NCBI GenBank assembly: GCA_963727035.1
Contig: CAVSEY010000011.1
Span: 1-64,000, forward strand
Length of the DNA stretch: 64,000 nt
Reading direction: 5' to 3'
Origin: Rhodoblastus sp963727035
Lineage (GTDB): Bacteria; Pseudomonadota; Alphaproteobacteria; Rhizobiales; Beijerinckiaceae
Below the pieces are notes generated by a model. That model ran no database searches. It saw only the letters and a list, made by a program, of their open reading frames with translations, and was not told where the DNA came from. Positions 63,220 to 64,000 of this stretch are shown here, in pieces. The translations under genes and the position numbers were made by a program. How positions within the stretch are numbered: the stretch's first letter is position 1; each line of letters opens with the position of its first letter.

Positions 63220-64000
63220 TCAGTCGAGACGGATGACGCGCACGCGGGCTCCGGCGGGGGCAGGCGGGGCGTTTTCGGGGCGGACGATCAGCGCCTGAGA
63301 ATAAGCCAGCACCGAACTCAGCGAAGAATCCTGATTCTCATGCGCCGTCGCCACCAGGCGGCCGTCCTCGTCCCGCGTCAGCGTGGCGCGCAAATATTCG
63401 CGACGCGCGCCGCCGGGCGGCAGGGCGACGCCGGCCAGCGCGGGCTCCGATCTTTCGGCGTCCGTCTCCGGGTCGCCGCTCAAGCGCCGAATCAGCGGTT
63501 TCAGGAAGACCTGCCCGCACACCGAGGCCGAGGTCGGATTGCCGGGAAGGCCGAGCACGCGCATGGGGCCGATGTGGCCATGGATCAGGGGCTTGCCCGG
63601 CTTCATCCTGACCTTCCAGAAGCTCAGCTCCATGCCCTCGCGAGCGAGGGCCCCGCGCACCAGGTCGCGGTCGCCCACCGAGGCGCCGCCGATGGTGACG
63701 AGAATATCGGCCCTTTCGGCGCGGGCGCGCTGGATCGCCGCTTCGATCGCGTCGAGGCGGTCGCTGACGACGCCGAGGTCGAGCGGTTCGCCGCCGGCGG
63801 CCGCGATCAGCCCCAGAACGGCGAAAGCATTGGAGGCCACGATCTGGTCCGCGCCGCGCGGGGCGCCCGGCGCAACCAGTTCGTCGCCGGTGGAGAGCAC
63901 GGCGACGCGCGGTTTTCGCGCGAGCGGCAAGGTCGCATGGTCGGCCGAGGCGGCGAGCGCGACATCGGCGGGGCTGAGACGCCGCCCGGCGCGCAGCACG
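63220..64000 (-). CDS. moeA: molybdopterin molybdenumtransferase MoeA, partial (N-terminus beyond the window)
   Basis: This minus-strand frame is open through base 64000 and covers about 260 C-terminal residues. Seen are the end of domain II, the MoaB-like domain III (RVAVLSTGDELVAPGAPRGA; DILVTIGGASVGDRDLVRGA; FWKVRMKPGKPLIHGHIGPM with VLGLPGNPTSASV), and the domain IV barrel (GVALPPGGARREYLRATLTR). MoeA inserts molybdate into adenylylated molybdopterin. The SVGDRDLV and GLPGNPTS loops identify it clearly. Confidence 0.95.
   Translation of the reverse strand, partial: VLRAGRRLSPADVALAASADHATLPLARKPRVAVLSTGDELVAPGAPRGADQIVASNAFAVLGLIAAAGGEPLDLGVVSDRLDAIEAAIQRARAERADILVTIGGASVGDRDLVRGALAREGMELSFWKVRMKPGKPLIHGHIGPMRVLGLPGNPTSASVCGQVFLKPLIRRLSGDPETDAERSEPALAGVALPPGGARREYLRATLTRDEDGRLVATAHENQDSSLSSVLAYSQALIVRPENAPPAPAGARVRVIRLD

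Overview
This 64 kb window is chromosomal DNA of a GC-rich alphaproteobacterium. The gene content points to the Hyphomicrobiales (Rhizobiales), and to the Methylocystaceae/Beijerinckiaceae neighbourhood in particular. The evidence is Omp25/31-type porins that start after an AADLPSRK-like signal cleavage site, an alphaproteobacterial PAS_5 protein, the tatABC-serS-surE-pcm-LysM/M23 order, a glnB-glnA pair and a DUF6489 protein. The genus is inference only.

Layout. (1) 1-4881 is the inner edge of a genomic island next to tRNA-Phe(GAA). It holds part of an IS3 element, an N-terminal scrap of one tyrosine recombinase, a complete IS21-family element with a frame-broken istA, and a P4-type integrase that is frameshifted and truncated by the IS21 end. 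(2) 5.2-17.2 kb is housekeeping with some accessory genes: ppx/gppA, rlmE, two nearly identical tandem porin genes, a cupin-oxygenase/GNAT/MFS gene row, a YdeI-like gene, guaB, an FkbM methyltransferase and a CinA-like gene. (3) 17.2-23.9 kb is a decayed accessory zone: a perfect inverted repeat, a G-rich low-complexity tract, IS1380 and IS256 transposase remnants, a PAS_5 protein, a broken LuxR-type regulator, an orphan GlnQ-like ATPase, an aldose-1-epimerase-like gene and a frameshifted pentapeptide-repeat gene. (4) 23.9-64 kb is dense core genome: folD, an acyl-CoA synthetase, beta-carbonic anhydrase, an M23 peptidase, bcp, a YhdP/AsmA-like giant, a CbbY-like phosphatase, an RhlE-type helicase, cytochrome b561, parE, a hybrid kinase facing a response regulator, MFS, glnA-glnB, sseA-cysK, phrB, rsuA-rsmC, tRNA-Asn, a DUF815 ATPase, accB-accC, tatABC, serS, surE, pcm, a LysM/M23 lipoprotein and a partial moeA.

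Working units. glnB-glnA covers nitrogen assimilation and its PII control. accB-accC is the biotin carboxyl carrier and carboxylase part of acetyl-CoA carboxylase. tatABC makes the folded-protein export channel. surE-pcm is a repair pair, followed by an envelope lipoprotein that probably activates amidases. sseA-cysK handles sulfur. The cupin-GNAT-MFS row looks like a small modification and export operon.

A caution runs through the whole window. At least nine chromosomal genes, including essential serS (two or three times) and accB, are each broken by what looks like one extra base, while istA carries three single-base losses. Uncorrected sequencing indels are the simplest explanation for the essential genes, so 'pseudogene' here means 'frame interrupted in this sequence', not necessarily dead. 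No CRISPR array, prophage module or complete defence system was seen.
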